This document shows positions 36,220-44,964 of a stretch of 64,000 nt of DNA, piece after piece. Positions within the stretch are counted from its first letter, which is position 1; every line of letters starts with the position of its first letter. The position numbers were made by a program, and so were the translations under genes. This DNA comes from Microbacterium sp. No. 7. Lineage in GTDB: Bacteria > Actinomycetota > Actinomycetes > Actinomycetales > Microbacteriaceae. The notes beneath the pieces were generated by a model, which was given only the letters and a program-made list of their open reading frames with translations, did no database searches and was not told the DNA's origin. The DNA lies in the NCBI RefSeq assembly GCF_001314225.1, contig NZ_CP012697.1, positions 806,001 to 870,000 on the forward strand. Direction: 5' to 3'.

Positions 36220-37124
36220 GACCGCTGGTACTCCTGGATGAGGTCGCCCCGCATCGCGCGCAGCAGGCCGAGCCCCCGCATCCACGTGTTGAGCGCGTGC
36301 GCGTCGACCGGCCGGCGCCGCAGCGTGCGCGTCGTGATGCGCAGGCCGCCCACGGCGAGCCGCGCGACGCCCTCCACGCCGACGCGCAGGCGCTTGCCGT
36401 CGTTGAGCAGGAGCCGTGCGCGCACGTTGCCCGTGCGCTCGGCGCGGCGCTTGACCCACTCCCACGTCATCCGCTCCAGCGGCACGTCCTCCTCTACGAC
36501 CGCCTCGTCGCACCACACGATCGTCGCGCCCGCGGCGACCATGCGGTGGAACAGGTCGGAGTCGCTGCCGCCCGTGCGCGAGAACGCGGGGTCGAACCAC
36601 GGGCTGTCGAGCCGCTGCAGCGCGGTGCGCCGCACGAGCGAGTTGTTCGTCGCGGCGAGCGGCATGCGCTGGCCGGTCGCGACGCGCGGCCGCTCGAAGA
36701 AGCCGCCCGCGATCGCCCACGTGGGGGCGTTCGGGGGGAAGACCGGCACGACCGGGCCCGCGACGACCTCCGCGTCGTAGGCGTGCGCGGCGTCCCACAG
36801 GCGCACGAGCCAGTCGGGCGCGACGCGCTCGTCGTCGTCGACGAACGCCACGTGCGTCTCGTCGGCGACCGCGCGCAGGAAGGCGTTCCGCGCCTCGGCG
36901 ATGCCGGGCGCCGGCTCGACGGAGTACCGCACGTCGAGGTCGGCGAACTCGGCCGCGACCTCGCGCGCCGACCCGTCGGCGTCGTTGTCGACGACGTACA
37001 CGCTCACGGGCACGGGACGCTCGAGGTCACGGAGCGACTCGAGCAGCTGGCGCAGCAGCGCCGGGCGCCGGTAGGTCGCGATGCCGATCGCGACGGCGGG
37101 GCCTGCGGGCTCGGATGCGGGCAT
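36216..37124 (-). CDS. Glycosyltransferase family 2
   Basis: 302 aa, ATG 37124, 3 bases after the DUF6492 stop. GT-A fold: AIGIATYRRPALLRQLLESL, VYVVDNDADGSA, FVDDDERVAPDWLVRL (DXD near residue 96), and the acceptor-side segment TGGSDSDLFHRMVAAGATIVW. Closest in style to GT2 enzymes of capsule loci; donor unknown. The C-terminal 60 basic residues (RARLLLNDGKRLRVG onward) probably bind the membrane. Confidence 0.88.
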   Translation of the reverse strand: MPASEPAGPAVAIGIATYRRPALLRQLLESLRDLERPVPVSVYVVDNDADGSAREVAAEFADLDVRYSVEPAPGIAEARNAFLRAVADETHVAFVDDDERVAPDWLVRLWDAAHAYDAEVVAGPVVPVFPPNAPTWAIAGGFFERPRVATGQRMPLAATNNSLVRRTALQRLDSPWFDPAFSRTGGSDSDLFHRMVAAGATIVWCDEAVVEEDVPLERMTWEWVKRRAERTGNVRARLLLNDGKRLRVGVEGVARLAVGGLRITTRTLRRRPVDAHALNTWMRGLGLLRAMRGDLIQEYQRS

Positions 37125-37127
37125 GGC

Positions 37128-38135
37128 TCATCCCTCTCTCGCGGCGGCCTGTGCGAGCGCGGCGCGCGGCGCGCGCCCGCCCCGGGCCGGCAGCTTCGCG
37201 CGTGCGCGCAGCAGCGCCGTCTGCACCAGGCGGTTGATCCGGAAGCGTCGCAGGAACCCGCGGGCCTCGCGCGGCGAGGCGAACAGGCCGTGGCTCACCC
37301 AGAGCGCCGCGAGGGCGTCCGCAGCGGGGCGGGGGAGGTCGGCGAGGGCGTTGCGGTGCGCGCTGAGCAGGGGGACGCGCTCGTCGTCGAGCCGCTCGCG
37401 CACGTCGTCGACGTGCGCGAGCGAGTTGCGGCGCGGCCAGAGCACGGGGCAGAAGACCTGCTGCACGTCGAAGACCGCGTCGATCGTGGCGCCGTCGCGC
37501 AGCGCCCAGGCCGTGTAGAGGAAGAACTCGGTGAGGCCCGCGCGCACGAACTCGTCGGCGAAGGGCGATCCGCTGCGTTCCTCGACCTCGGCGATCGTGC
37601 GCCGCACGCGCGCCGTGTCGAACACGAACGGCGTGACCGTCGCGGTGAAGTCGCGCACGAGCGCGCCGGGCTCCAGACCCGTGTACGCGAGCACGGTCTC
37701 CAGCTGCGGGCGCAGCGGGTGCTCCTCGTAGGAGTAGGTGTTCACGCGCGCACGCCCGTCCGCCGACACGAAGAAGTCGGGCGCGGGCGTGCGGACGAAG
37801 TGGTTCTTCGCGTCGAGCGCCACGTAGTGGTCGGTGTCGACGAGCGCGCTCACGGCGAGCTTGAGCACCTGCTGCACGACCCAGCCCTTCGCCGCGGGCA
37901 CGTCGACGAGGTCCGCCGGCCGCACGACGCGCAGCCGCGGCGCGTGGTCGCCCAGCTCGCCCGCGATGCGCCGGCGGTCGGCCGGGCTCAGGCCGCGCGC
38001 CGTGTTGTCGATCACGATGTAGCGCGCGATCCGTTCGGCGGGCACGTGCGCGCGCAGCGAGCGGGCCTGCAGCAGCAGCAGGGGGATCTCGACCTCGAAG
38101 ACGACGGTCACGACGCTCACCGCGCGCGTCGTCAT
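37128..38135 (-). CDS. DUF6492-family putative glycosyltransferase
   Basis: 335 aa, ATG 38135 overlapping the upstream stop (ATGA). VSVVTVVFEVEIPLLLLQAR and YIVIDNTARG resemble a GT-A N-terminus. VDTDHYVALDAKNHFVRTPAPDFF near residue 135 gives a D.D..V..DAKN signature that I associate with DUF6492 proteins in capsule loci. No activity has been shown to my knowledge; a sugar or alditol-phosphate transfer role is inferred from context between a Wzc-like gene and a GT2. Confidence 0.7.
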   Translation of the reverse strand: MTTRAVSVVTVVFEVEIPLLLLQARSLRAHVPAERIARYIVIDNTARGLSPADRRRIAGELGDHAPRLRVVRPADLVDVPAAKGWVVQQVLKLAVSALVDTDHYVALDAKNHFVRTPAPDFFVSADGRARVNTYSYEEHPLRPQLETVLAYTGLEPGALVRDFTATVTPFVFDTARVRRTIAEVEERSGSPFADEFVRAGLTEFFLYTAWALRDGATIDAVFDVQQVFCPVLWPRRNSLAHVDDVRERLDDERVPLLSAHRNALADLPRPAADALAALWVSHGLFASPREARGFLRRFRINRLVQTALLRARAKLPARGGRAPRAALAQAAAREG

Positions 38136-39394
38136 GACGACAGCACCTCCGCGCGCACGTCGGCGGGCGCGTCCTCCAGGAACGGGCCCCAGCGCAGCTC
38201 GCCCGCACGCCGCACCGACGTGACGACGACGCCCGCGAACTCCTCGCCCGCGAACCGCAGCGCCTCGCGGGCTCCGCGCACGTCGGTGAGGGGCGTGCGG
38301 CGGTCGGCCACGAGCACGGTCGCGTCGAGGCCGCCGGCGACGGCGAGCGCGTCGGCCGACGCCGAGACGGGATCGACGAGCCACAGCACGAGGTCGTGCG
38401 ACTGCTCGACCTCGTCGCGTGCGGCTCGAACGCCGCCGGCGGAGAGGGGGGATGCCGCGGCGCCGCCCCCGCGGCGCAGCACGGTGCCGTCGCCGGCGTA
38501 GCGCCCGCCGTCCGCGTGCGACACGAGGTCGACGACGCCCACGCGCACCCCGTCGGCCTGCAGCGCGGCGGTCACCCGCTCCGCGACGGCGCGCACGTCG
38601 TCGCCGGGGCGGGCGGTCGTCAGGGCGATCGAGCGGGTTCCGTTCGCGCGCGCGAGCCGGCCGAGCCGTGCGGCGAGCCAACGGGTGCGTGCGCGCCCGC
38701 TCGTGTCCTCGACGTCGCCCGCCGGCGTGCCGAGCGCGGCGACGAGCGGACCGCCGGCCTCCGCCGCGAGCCGGTCGGGCGACCCGGCCTGGCGCGAGAC
38801 GAGCGCCACGATGTAGGCGGCGAGGCTGCCGAACACGACGCCCACGATCACGCCGATCGCGAAGATCGCCGGCAGGTTCGGCTTCGAAGGGGTGGCGGGC
38901 GTCTTGGGCGCCTCGAGCGGGGTGGCCGCGACGTGGAACGGCACGCCCGCGGTGTCGCGGTCGAGCGAGCCGATGTAGGCGCGCGCGACCGATTCGACGA
39001 TCGTCTGGGAGTCCTGGGGCGAGGCGCTCGTGGCCGTCAGCGACACGATCGGCGAGTTGGTGACCGTCGTCGCGTCGATCGTGGCGGCGAGCTGCGGGCG
39101 GCTCCACGACAGCGACAGCTCGTCGAGCACGGTCTGCAGGTTCGCGTCGCTCTTGACCACGGTCGGGGCGAGCGCCGCCTCGGCCACCGCGAACTGGTTG
39201 CCCTTGACGATCTGGTTGACGGTCGGCGCCTCCAGCTCGGAGGCCGCATACACGTAGAGCCGCACCGTCGACTCGTACTCGCGCGGTGTGACGAGACCCA
39301 CGATCGCCGAGGTCGCGATCGCTATGAGGAACACTCCGAGAGCCAGCGGCCACCTCGCCACCACATCGCGCCAGGTGGGACCGCCCGCCGTCAC
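38132..39394 (-). CDS. Second Wzc-like protein with degenerate ATPase domain
   Basis: 420 aa from GTG 39394; longer upstream frames are not supported. TM1 (about 15-35), a Wzz-type extracytoplasmic region, a Pro-rich segment, and TM2 (about 175-199). The cytosolic domain follows the BY-kinase layout, but the Walker A position reads TTARPGDDVRAV (259-270) without GK(S/T), and Walker A' is VGVVDLVSHAD. No Tyr-rich tail. Head gene of a five-gene operon. Probably a copolymerase partner without kinase activity; it could use the intact kinase at 58202 in trans (speculative). Confidence 0.78.
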   Translation of the reverse strand: MTAGGPTWRDVVARWPLALGVFLIAIATSAIVGLVTPREYESTVRLYVYAASELEAPTVNQIVKGNQFAVAEAALAPTVVKSDANLQTVLDELSLSWSRPQLAATIDATTVTNSPIVSLTATSASPQDSQTIVESVARAYIGSLDRDTAGVPFHVAATPLEAPKTPATPSKPNLPAIFAIGVIVGVVFGSLAAYIVALVSRQAGSPDRLAAEAGGPLVAALGTPAGDVEDTSGRARTRWLAARLGRLARANGTRSIALTTARPGDDVRAVAERVTAALQADGVRVGVVDLVSHADGGRYAGDGTVLRRGGGAAASPLSAGGVRAARDEVEQSHDLVLWLVDPVSASADALAVAGGLDATVLVADRRTPLTDVRGAREALRFAGEEFAGVVVTSVRRAGELRWGPFLEDAPADVRAEVLSS

Positions 39395-39469
39395 GATCGC
39401 CGCTCGTTTCGGGCGTGAGACCTCAAGTGCTGCATGCCGGTCATGATAGGCAGGCCCGAAAGACGCAAA

Positions 39470-39505
39470 CGAAACAGGAACATTTCGGGTTGGAAAACGT
39501 TTCGT
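39470..39505. promoter_or_regulatory. GAAAC/GTTTC operator-like element 2 in divergent promoter region
   Basis: On the plus strand it reads GAAAC-AGGAACA-TTTC-GGGTTG-GAAAA-C-GTTTCG, matching element 1 (33670-33698) with one gap. It lies between divergent starts at 39394 (minus) and 39624 (plus). Further TTTCG and CGAA words continue to 39537, so several sites may be present. Confidence 0.6.
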
Positions 39506-39623
39506 GCGAACCGCCCCCCGGCCGTTTCGCGCCGCGCGGCCGGTTGTATCGTGTGGACAAGTAATGGTGCTCGCCGGCGGGGCAAGCGCCATCGGCGGGC
39601 CGCGACTGCCAGTGGAGCCGAAC

Positions 39624-40508
39624 GTGACGATCAGCTGCGTGATCCCGACACATGACCGCAACGACTTCCTGCGCGAGAGCCTGGAGTCGATCGGCGCGCA
39701 GACCCTGCCGCCGCTCGAGGTGATCGTCGCGTCCGACATCCCGAACCCCGAGGCCGAGCGGATCACGCACGAGTTCTCGCAGCGGTCGGGCATCGAGGCG
39801 CGCTTCGTCGACAACTCCGCGGGCGCGGGCGCCTCGTCGTCCCGCAACGCGGGGGCCGCCGTCGCGCGCGGCGACCTGCTCGCGTTCCTCGATGACGACG
39901 ACCTGTGGAGGCCCGGCTACCTCGAGCAGGCGTCCGCGGCGATGACGCGCGACGACGTCGACCTGGTCGTGACCTGGATCTCCAAGTTCTCGGGCGACGT
40001 CGTGCAGGACGGCGCCAACATGCCGCCCGGTCTGAGCCACACGCGGGTCGCCGCGGTCAACCCCGGCGCCACGGGATCGAACGTGCTGCTGCGCCGTTCG
40101 GCCTTCGACGACGTCGGCGGGTACGACATCGGGCTGCCGGTGCGCAACGACACCGACTTCCTCTACCGCTTCCTCGCCGCGGGCAAGACCTACGCGGTCG
40201 TCTCCGCGCGCAACGTGCTGCAGCGCAAGCACGACCGCGGCCAGCTGATGAGCCTCACCGAGGCGCGGGCGCGCGGCACCGAGCTCTATCTCGCGAAGCA
40301 CGGCGCCTCGCTGCGCCTGCGCGACCGCAACCGCATCCGCGGGTCGATCCACCGCATCCGGTTCCACTCGTCGAGAACGCTCCCGGCCAAGCTGAAGCAC
40401 GCGTTCCTCATCGTGGTCCTGAGCCCCGTCGACATCATGACCCTGTTGCGTGACATCAAGCACCGCCGGATGGTGCTCGTCCGGCCGCTGGAGGAGAGGA
40501 CATCGTGA
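39624..40508 (+). CDS. Glycosyltransferase family 2
   Basis: 294 aa. GTG 39624 is chosen because GTGGAG lies 7 bases upstream and ISCVIPTHDRNDFLRESLES is a complete GT2 N-terminus; an ATG at 39564 would add 20 residues. The GT-A motif is LAFLDDDDLWRPGYLEQA near residue 95. DIGLPVRNDTDFLYRFL and QRKHDRGQLMSLTEARARGTELYL are in the acceptor half. Coupled by GTGA to a pyruvyl transferase. Its promoter region is shared with the divergent Wzc-like operon. Confidence 0.88.
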   Translation: MTISCVIPTHDRNDFLRESLESIGAQTLPPLEVIVASDIPNPEAERITHEFSQRSGIEARFVDNSAGAGASSSRNAGAAVARGDLLAFLDDDDLWRPGYLEQASAAMTRDDVDLVVTWISKFSGDVVQDGANMPPGLSHTRVAAVNPGATGSNVLLRRSAFDDVGGYDIGLPVRNDTDFLYRFLAAGKTYAVVSARNVLQRKHDRGQLMSLTEARARGTELYLAKHGASLRLRDRNRIRGSIHRIRFHSSRTLPAKLKHAFLIVVLSPVDIMTLLRDIKHRRMVLVRPLEERTS

Positions 40509-41662
40509 GCAGCAAGAGACCGCTGGCGCTCGTCGTCGGAGCGAACTTCGAGAACCAGGGCGCGAACCTCATGCTCCTGCGCGTGCGCGACAAGCTCGCC
40601 GAGTGGGGCTGGGACGTCGTGCTCGACTACAGCACGGGCACGCCCGAGCAGCGCGCGCAGTACGGCGTGCGCACGCTCGCGCCCCGCAAGGTCGAGCGCA
40701 ACGCGCCGTGGGCCGACCTGAGCGTGCTCAACGGCGTGCTGCCCTCGCGCCTGCGCTTCGTGTACCCGCGCGAGATCTCCGCCGTGCTCGACATCTCGGG
40801 GTTCCGCTACGCCGACCAGTGGACGCGGCTCAACCTCGAGGGCTCGGCGCGCCGCCTCGAGGCGTGGTCGCAGCGCGGCCGCGCCGTCGTCATGCTGCCG
40901 CAGGCGTTCGGCCCCTTCGAGGAGACCGCCGACCCGGCCCGCACGCTGCTCGGCTCGTGCGCCGTCATCTACGCGCGCGATCCCGACTCGTACCGCTACC
41001 TCAGCGAGCTGGCCACGGCGTCGGGCCTCGACGGCGCGAACATCCGGCAGTCGCCCGACTTCACGGCGGAGCAGGCCGGGCGGGCGCCGGCGGGTCTGCA
41101 GCATCTCGCGGGGGCGGTTCCGCTCGTGCCCAACTGGAACATCCGGGAACGGCTGCTCGGCAACGACACCGACGCGTACCTCGACGTGCTCGAGGCGTTC
41201 GTGACCGAGGTCAGGGCCGCCGGCCTCACCCCCTACGGCCTGTCGCACGAGGGCGATCGCGACCTCGCCATCCTCACCGCGCTGCGCGAGCGCACGGGCG
41301 ACCTCGAGCTCGTCAGCGGTCTCCGCGAGCTGGAGCTGAAGGCCCTCATCGGCTCGGCGCACGTCGTCGTGTCGGGCCGGTTCCACGCCGTGTCGAGCGC
41401 GCTCGCGCAGAGCGTGCCGACGCTCGTGCACTCGTGGAGCCACAAGTACGCGTGGATGGGCGCCGACTACGGTGTGCGCGAGTTCGTCGTCGACCCCGCC
41501 CGCCCCGCACACGAGCAGGTCGAGGTGCTGCGCGGGCTGCTGGCCCGCCGCGAGGAGGTGTCGCAGACCATCCGGGCGGCGTCCGAGACCGTCGAGGCCT
41601 CGGTCGCGCGCATGTGGGACGACCTCGACGGCATCCTGAGGAGCGTCACTGCAGCACGGTGA
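40505..41662 (+). CDS. Polysaccharide pyruvyl transferase family protein
   Basis: 385 aa, GTG 40505 in a GTGA overlap. N-terminal LVVGANFENQGANLMLL and the middle RAVVMLPQAFGPFEE are family blocks (CsaB/PssM type). The C-terminal SAHVVVSGRFHAVSSALAQSVPTL carries the GR(F/Y)H motif. By family it moves pyruvate from phosphoenolpyruvate to a sugar as a ketal, adding negative charge to the EPS; some members instead act as glycosyltransferase-like proteins. Its 3' end overlaps the convergent beta-helix gene by 17 bases. Confidence 0.83.
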   Translation: MSSKRPLALVVGANFENQGANLMLLRVRDKLAEWGWDVVLDYSTGTPEQRAQYGVRTLAPRKVERNAPWADLSVLNGVLPSRLRFVYPREISAVLDISGFRYADQWTRLNLEGSARRLEAWSQRGRAVVMLPQAFGPFEETADPARTLLGSCAVIYARDPDSYRYLSELATASGLDGANIRQSPDFTAEQAGRAPAGLQHLAGAVPLVPNWNIRERLLGNDTDAYLDVLEAFVTEVRAAGLTPYGLSHEGDRDLAILTALRERTGDLELVSGLRELELKALIGSAHVVVSGRFHAVSSALAQSVPTLVHSWSHKYAWMGADYGVREFVVDPARPAHEQVEVLRGLLARREEVSQTIRAASETVEASVARMWDDLDGILRSVTAAR

Positions 41663-43763
41663 TGCCCGCGTTCGCGCCGGATAAGGGCAGGTTGATCGCG
41701 ATCGCGCCGGGGGCGGAGAGCACGTCGACGCCGCGCACCGCGATCGAGGCGACCGGCTGGTGGTTGGCGACCGAGACGCCGCGGATCATCGCCGTCGTCG
41801 TGCCCGACGAGATGACGCGCACGCCGTCGATCGTCTCGATGCCGCCGACGTAGATCTGGTCGGGCGCCACGCTGTGCGGCTTGTACCCCGGCGACGTCGC
41901 CACGAACCGGCTGACGGCGGCGTTGTCGGTGTCGCGCAGGATGCCGACGACGTTCGCCAGGCGGATCGGCTTCCGCGAGTGCAGGCACGTCGCGTAGAAC
42001 ATCATCTGGCGACCGCTCGACGTCACGTCCTCCACCTCGAGGGTCAGCCCCTCGACGTCCCAGCGGGTGTCGGGGTGCTGGCCCTCGATGAGGTTCATCG
42101 GGAACTCGGTGTTCGGCGGATGGCCGAGGTGGAAGTGCCGCACCGCCGCGCTGACGCGGCGCATCGTGACGAGGCCGACCTGCCAGTTGTGGGTCCAGCC
42201 CAGGGCGCCCGCGCGCTCGAGGATCGAGTACTCGCCGCGGTCGACGCCGTCGCTCGTCGTGCCGTCGATGAGCGACGAGCTGTCCTCGATGGTGAGGAAC
42301 GCGAGCGGGTAGATGTCGCCGCGCTGCACCCCGGTCGACGGATCGACGTCGCCGTCGCGGTCGTAGAAGATGTCGATCGGCGAGCCGCGGAAGCTCTGCT
42401 TGACGGCGCCCGGACGGATCGCGTCGCCCGTGACGACGTTGCGGTAGTTGCGGATCGTCACGCGCGTCTGAGAGGGGTACTGCGGACGCTGCGAGTACCG
42501 GATGATGATGCCGGCGCGGTTCGCGTTGACCGACACCATGTTCTCGACGAGCACCTCGCGGAACCCGCCGATCTCCAGCGAGTCGTCGCCGATGTTCGTG
42601 ACCGCGATGTTGCGCACGGTCGCCGAGCCGCCGACGATGTTGCCGCCCACGTACACCGAGCAGTGCATGCGCGCCCGCTGGTAGTGCGTGTCCTGGGTAT
42701 GGATCACGTCGTCGATCTCGATGCCGTCCATCCAGATCGAGTAGTGCCGGCCGACGTACGCGACCACCCCGACCGCGAGGGCCGTGTTGTGCGTGCGCAC
42801 CTGCGAGATGCGGATGTCGGTCATCCACGTCCAGCCGTTCGCGTAGGCGGTCTGGCGGCTCCAGTACGTGTCGAGCGACCAGTTCTGCCACATGCTCACC
42901 CACGGGTGCGTCAGCCCGTTGGCGAGGGGGTTCGCCTCGGCCTCGCGCACGTGCACGGTGCTGAACCAGATCGCCGACGACTCGCCCGACTTGTCCGCGA
43001 CGCCGAAGACGTCGATGTCGCGGATCTCGATGTTCTGCACGCACACGTACGTCTGCCGCGTCGACCACGCGGGGACGGTGCCGATGACGATGTGGCCGTT
43101 GCCCGTCGTGAAGTTGTTGTCCACGGCGAAGCCCGTGAACGTGAAGTTGCGGAAGATCGCGGGCTCGGCGGGCCGTTCGGCGCGCACCGTGGCGGTCGTG
43201 CCCGCGGGTGAGTAGCTCATGCCGAGGTCGACCCATTCGACGCCCGTGTCGGTGTCGATGTAGAACAGGTTCCTCGCCGCGTTGTCCTGCAGCCGGATCA
43301 CCGACGCACGGTTCCAGCCGCCCGCGCCGCGGAAGTGGATGCTGCCCATGAGGTTGACCCGCAGCCCGAATCCCATCTCCTTGGGATAGAGCGCCTTGGG
43401 CGTGCGGTCGGACTCGCGCACGATGGGGACGCGCTCCCAGGCCTGCGTGCTGCCGATGCGCCCGACGCCCGGCGGGATCACGAACTCGACGTCCTCGCCG
43501 TCGGCGGCGAGCGCGTGCGCGGCGTCGAGCGCGGCCTGGAAGGCGGGGCGGATGTCCGAGACGCCGGTCCACGTCTCGCCCGGTGCGAGATGGTCGCGCG
43601 GGTCGACGGTCGCGGTCGTCGCGGCCGCCGCCGGGAGCGCGGCGTACGACGACGCGAGCAGGCTCGCGACGGGGACGGCGGTCGCGCTCAGCGCGAGGAA
43701 CGTCCGTCGCGTGACCCTGACGCCTCTGTCGTTCTCGTCGTCCTTGTCGCCCGCTCTGCTCAT
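41646..43763 (-). CDS. Tat-exported right-handed beta-helix protein
   Basis: 705 aa, ATG 43763 with GGAGG upstream. Twin-arginine signal at 16-50: RVTRRTFLALSATAVP (R19-R20), hydrophobic stretch, Ala-rich cleavage region. The body is rich in short beta-strand turns (IRNFTFTG, NIEIRDIDVFG, VRNIAVTNIGDDSLEIGG) typical of parallel beta-helix pectate-lyase-like or polysaccharide-lyase-like folds. It probably binds, cleaves or edits a polysaccharide outside the cell. No catalytic motif is obvious. Translationally coupled (ATGA) to an upstream acyltransferase, an unusual pairing. Confidence 0.78.
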   Translation of the reverse strand: MSRAGDKDDENDRGVRVTRRTFLALSATAVPVASLLASSYAALPAAAATTATVDPRDHLAPGETWTGVSDIRPAFQAALDAAHALAADGEDVEFVIPPGVGRIGSTQAWERVPIVRESDRTPKALYPKEMGFGLRVNLMGSIHFRGAGGWNRASVIRLQDNAARNLFYIDTDTGVEWVDLGMSYSPAGTTATVRAERPAEPAIFRNFTFTGFAVDNNFTTGNGHIVIGTVPAWSTRQTYVCVQNIEIRDIDVFGVADKSGESSAIWFSTVHVREAEANPLANGLTHPWVSMWQNWSLDTYWSRQTAYANGWTWMTDIRISQVRTHNTALAVGVVAYVGRHYSIWMDGIEIDDVIHTQDTHYQRARMHCSVYVGGNIVGGSATVRNIAVTNIGDDSLEIGGFREVLVENMVSVNANRAGIIIRYSQRPQYPSQTRVTIRNYRNVVTGDAIRPGAVKQSFRGSPIDIFYDRDGDVDPSTGVQRGDIYPLAFLTIEDSSSLIDGTTSDGVDRGEYSILERAGALGWTHNWQVGLVTMRRVSAAVRHFHLGHPPNTEFPMNLIEGQHPDTRWDVEGLTLEVEDVTSSGRQMMFYATCLHSRKPIRLANVVGILRDTDNAAVSRFVATSPGYKPHSVAPDQIYVGGIETIDGVRVISSGTTTAMIRGVSVANHQPVASIAVRGVDVLSAPGAIAINLPLSGANAGITVLQ

Positions 43764-44887
43764 CCTGACCTCCTCGTGGAGGAACCAGTAGAACACGTCG
43801 CGTCGAGTCGCGAAAGCGGGGTCGGCCGCAACAACCGCTCGAGCGGTCGCTCGACGATGCGATGCAGCATCCATGCGGCGACGACCGATGCGCCGAGCGC
43901 CGCCGCGAGCAGCGCCCAGCGCACGGCGGGCACGGGTGCCCCGGGCGAGGCCTCCGCCTGGTCGACCCAGTCGAGCCCGCCGGCGACGGAGAACACCGCG
44001 ATGAGCACCATCGCGTGCAGCAGGTAGAAGCAGTACGACCAGACGCCCAGCTCGACGAACGGCCGCCGGCGGAGGAGGCTGGGCGACCCTCGCAGATCGG
44101 CCGTGGCGAGCGCGCCGATGAGCACGACGAAGGGGAGGAGCGTCACGGCGTAGCGGCTGAGCGCGTACGGCGCGAGCGCGGCGACGCCGCAGCCCGCGGC
44201 GGCCAGCGCGAACGCGCACCACAGCGGCACCGGCATCCGCAGCCCGCGCCGGAAGGCGATGCCGAGCACCACGCCGATCACGAACTCCATGAGGCGCAGC
44301 GGCGGGAAGAGCACGAGGAGCCACCGCGTGAGGTCCGTCGCCGGCGCGCCCGAGAGGGCCAGCGCCGTGCCGAGGCTCGCGAGGGCGGCGCCCGACCCGA
44401 CGAGCACGAGCGTCGGCGCCGTGCGATGCGCCAGGAGCCGGTGGATCCACGGGAAGAGCAGGTAGAAGAACGCCTCGCACGACAGGCTCCAGAACACGGC
44501 GCTGCCGGCGAAGTAGGCGATCCGCAGCGGCACCCACGCCTGCAGCAGCGTCGGCGGGAGCAGCACGTCCCAGAGCGACACCGTCCCGCCCACGGTGCCG
44601 ACCGCGAGCGAGACCAGCCACGCGGCGAGGAACGCCGGGTAGATGCGCGCGAAGCGCCGCCGGTAGTACAGCGCCGCACGGTCGGCGGGGCCCGCCGACC
44701 ACGCCATCACGAAGCCGCTGAGCAGGAAGAAGAGCGAGACGCCCGCCATGCCCGCGGCGAAGAGGCCGAGCCCGCCCTCGCCCAGATAGTGGATGCCGTG
44801 GTAGCCGAACACCAGGAGGGCGGCGAGGAACCGCACGCCGGTCAGGGAGTCGAGCCGGGGCGTCGCGGTCGGGGGCGGCGCAGTCAT
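43760..44887 (-). CDS. Acyltransferase 3 family protein (OafA-like)
   Basis: 375 aa. LDSLTGVRFLAALLVFGYHGIHYLG carries the R-x10-H signature of acyltransferase 3. FLLSGFVMAWS and YYRRRFARIYPAFLAAWL follow. About 10 membrane helices; the SGNH domain of the OafA subgroup is absent. By family it moves acetyl or succinyl groups across the membrane onto a polysaccharide. Located 77 bases downstream of a GT4 gene and coupled to the beta-helix gene. Confidence 0.9.
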   Translation of the reverse strand: MTAPPPTATPRLDSLTGVRFLAALLVFGYHGIHYLGEGGLGLFAAGMAGVSLFFLLSGFVMAWSAGPADRAALYYRRRFARIYPAFLAAWLVSLAVGTVGGTVSLWDVLLPPTLLQAWVPLRIAYFAGSAVFWSLSCEAFFYLLFPWIHRLLAHRTAPTLVLVGSGAALASLGTALALSGAPATDLTRWLLVLFPPLRLMEFVIGVVLGIAFRRGLRMPVPLWCAFALAAAGCGVAALAPYALSRYAVTLLPFVVLIGALATADLRGSPSLLRRRPFVELGVWSYCFYLLHAMVLIAVFSVAGGLDWVDQAEASPGAPVPAVRWALLAAALGASVVAAWMLHRIVERPLERLLRPTPLSRLDATCSTGSSTRRSG

Positions 44888-44964
44888 AGGCCTCAGTATC
44901 GGGTTGCGCCGTTACGCAGGGGTTGCGGGCAGCGGTCGATCTGTGTGCGACCGCGGGTCGCGGC

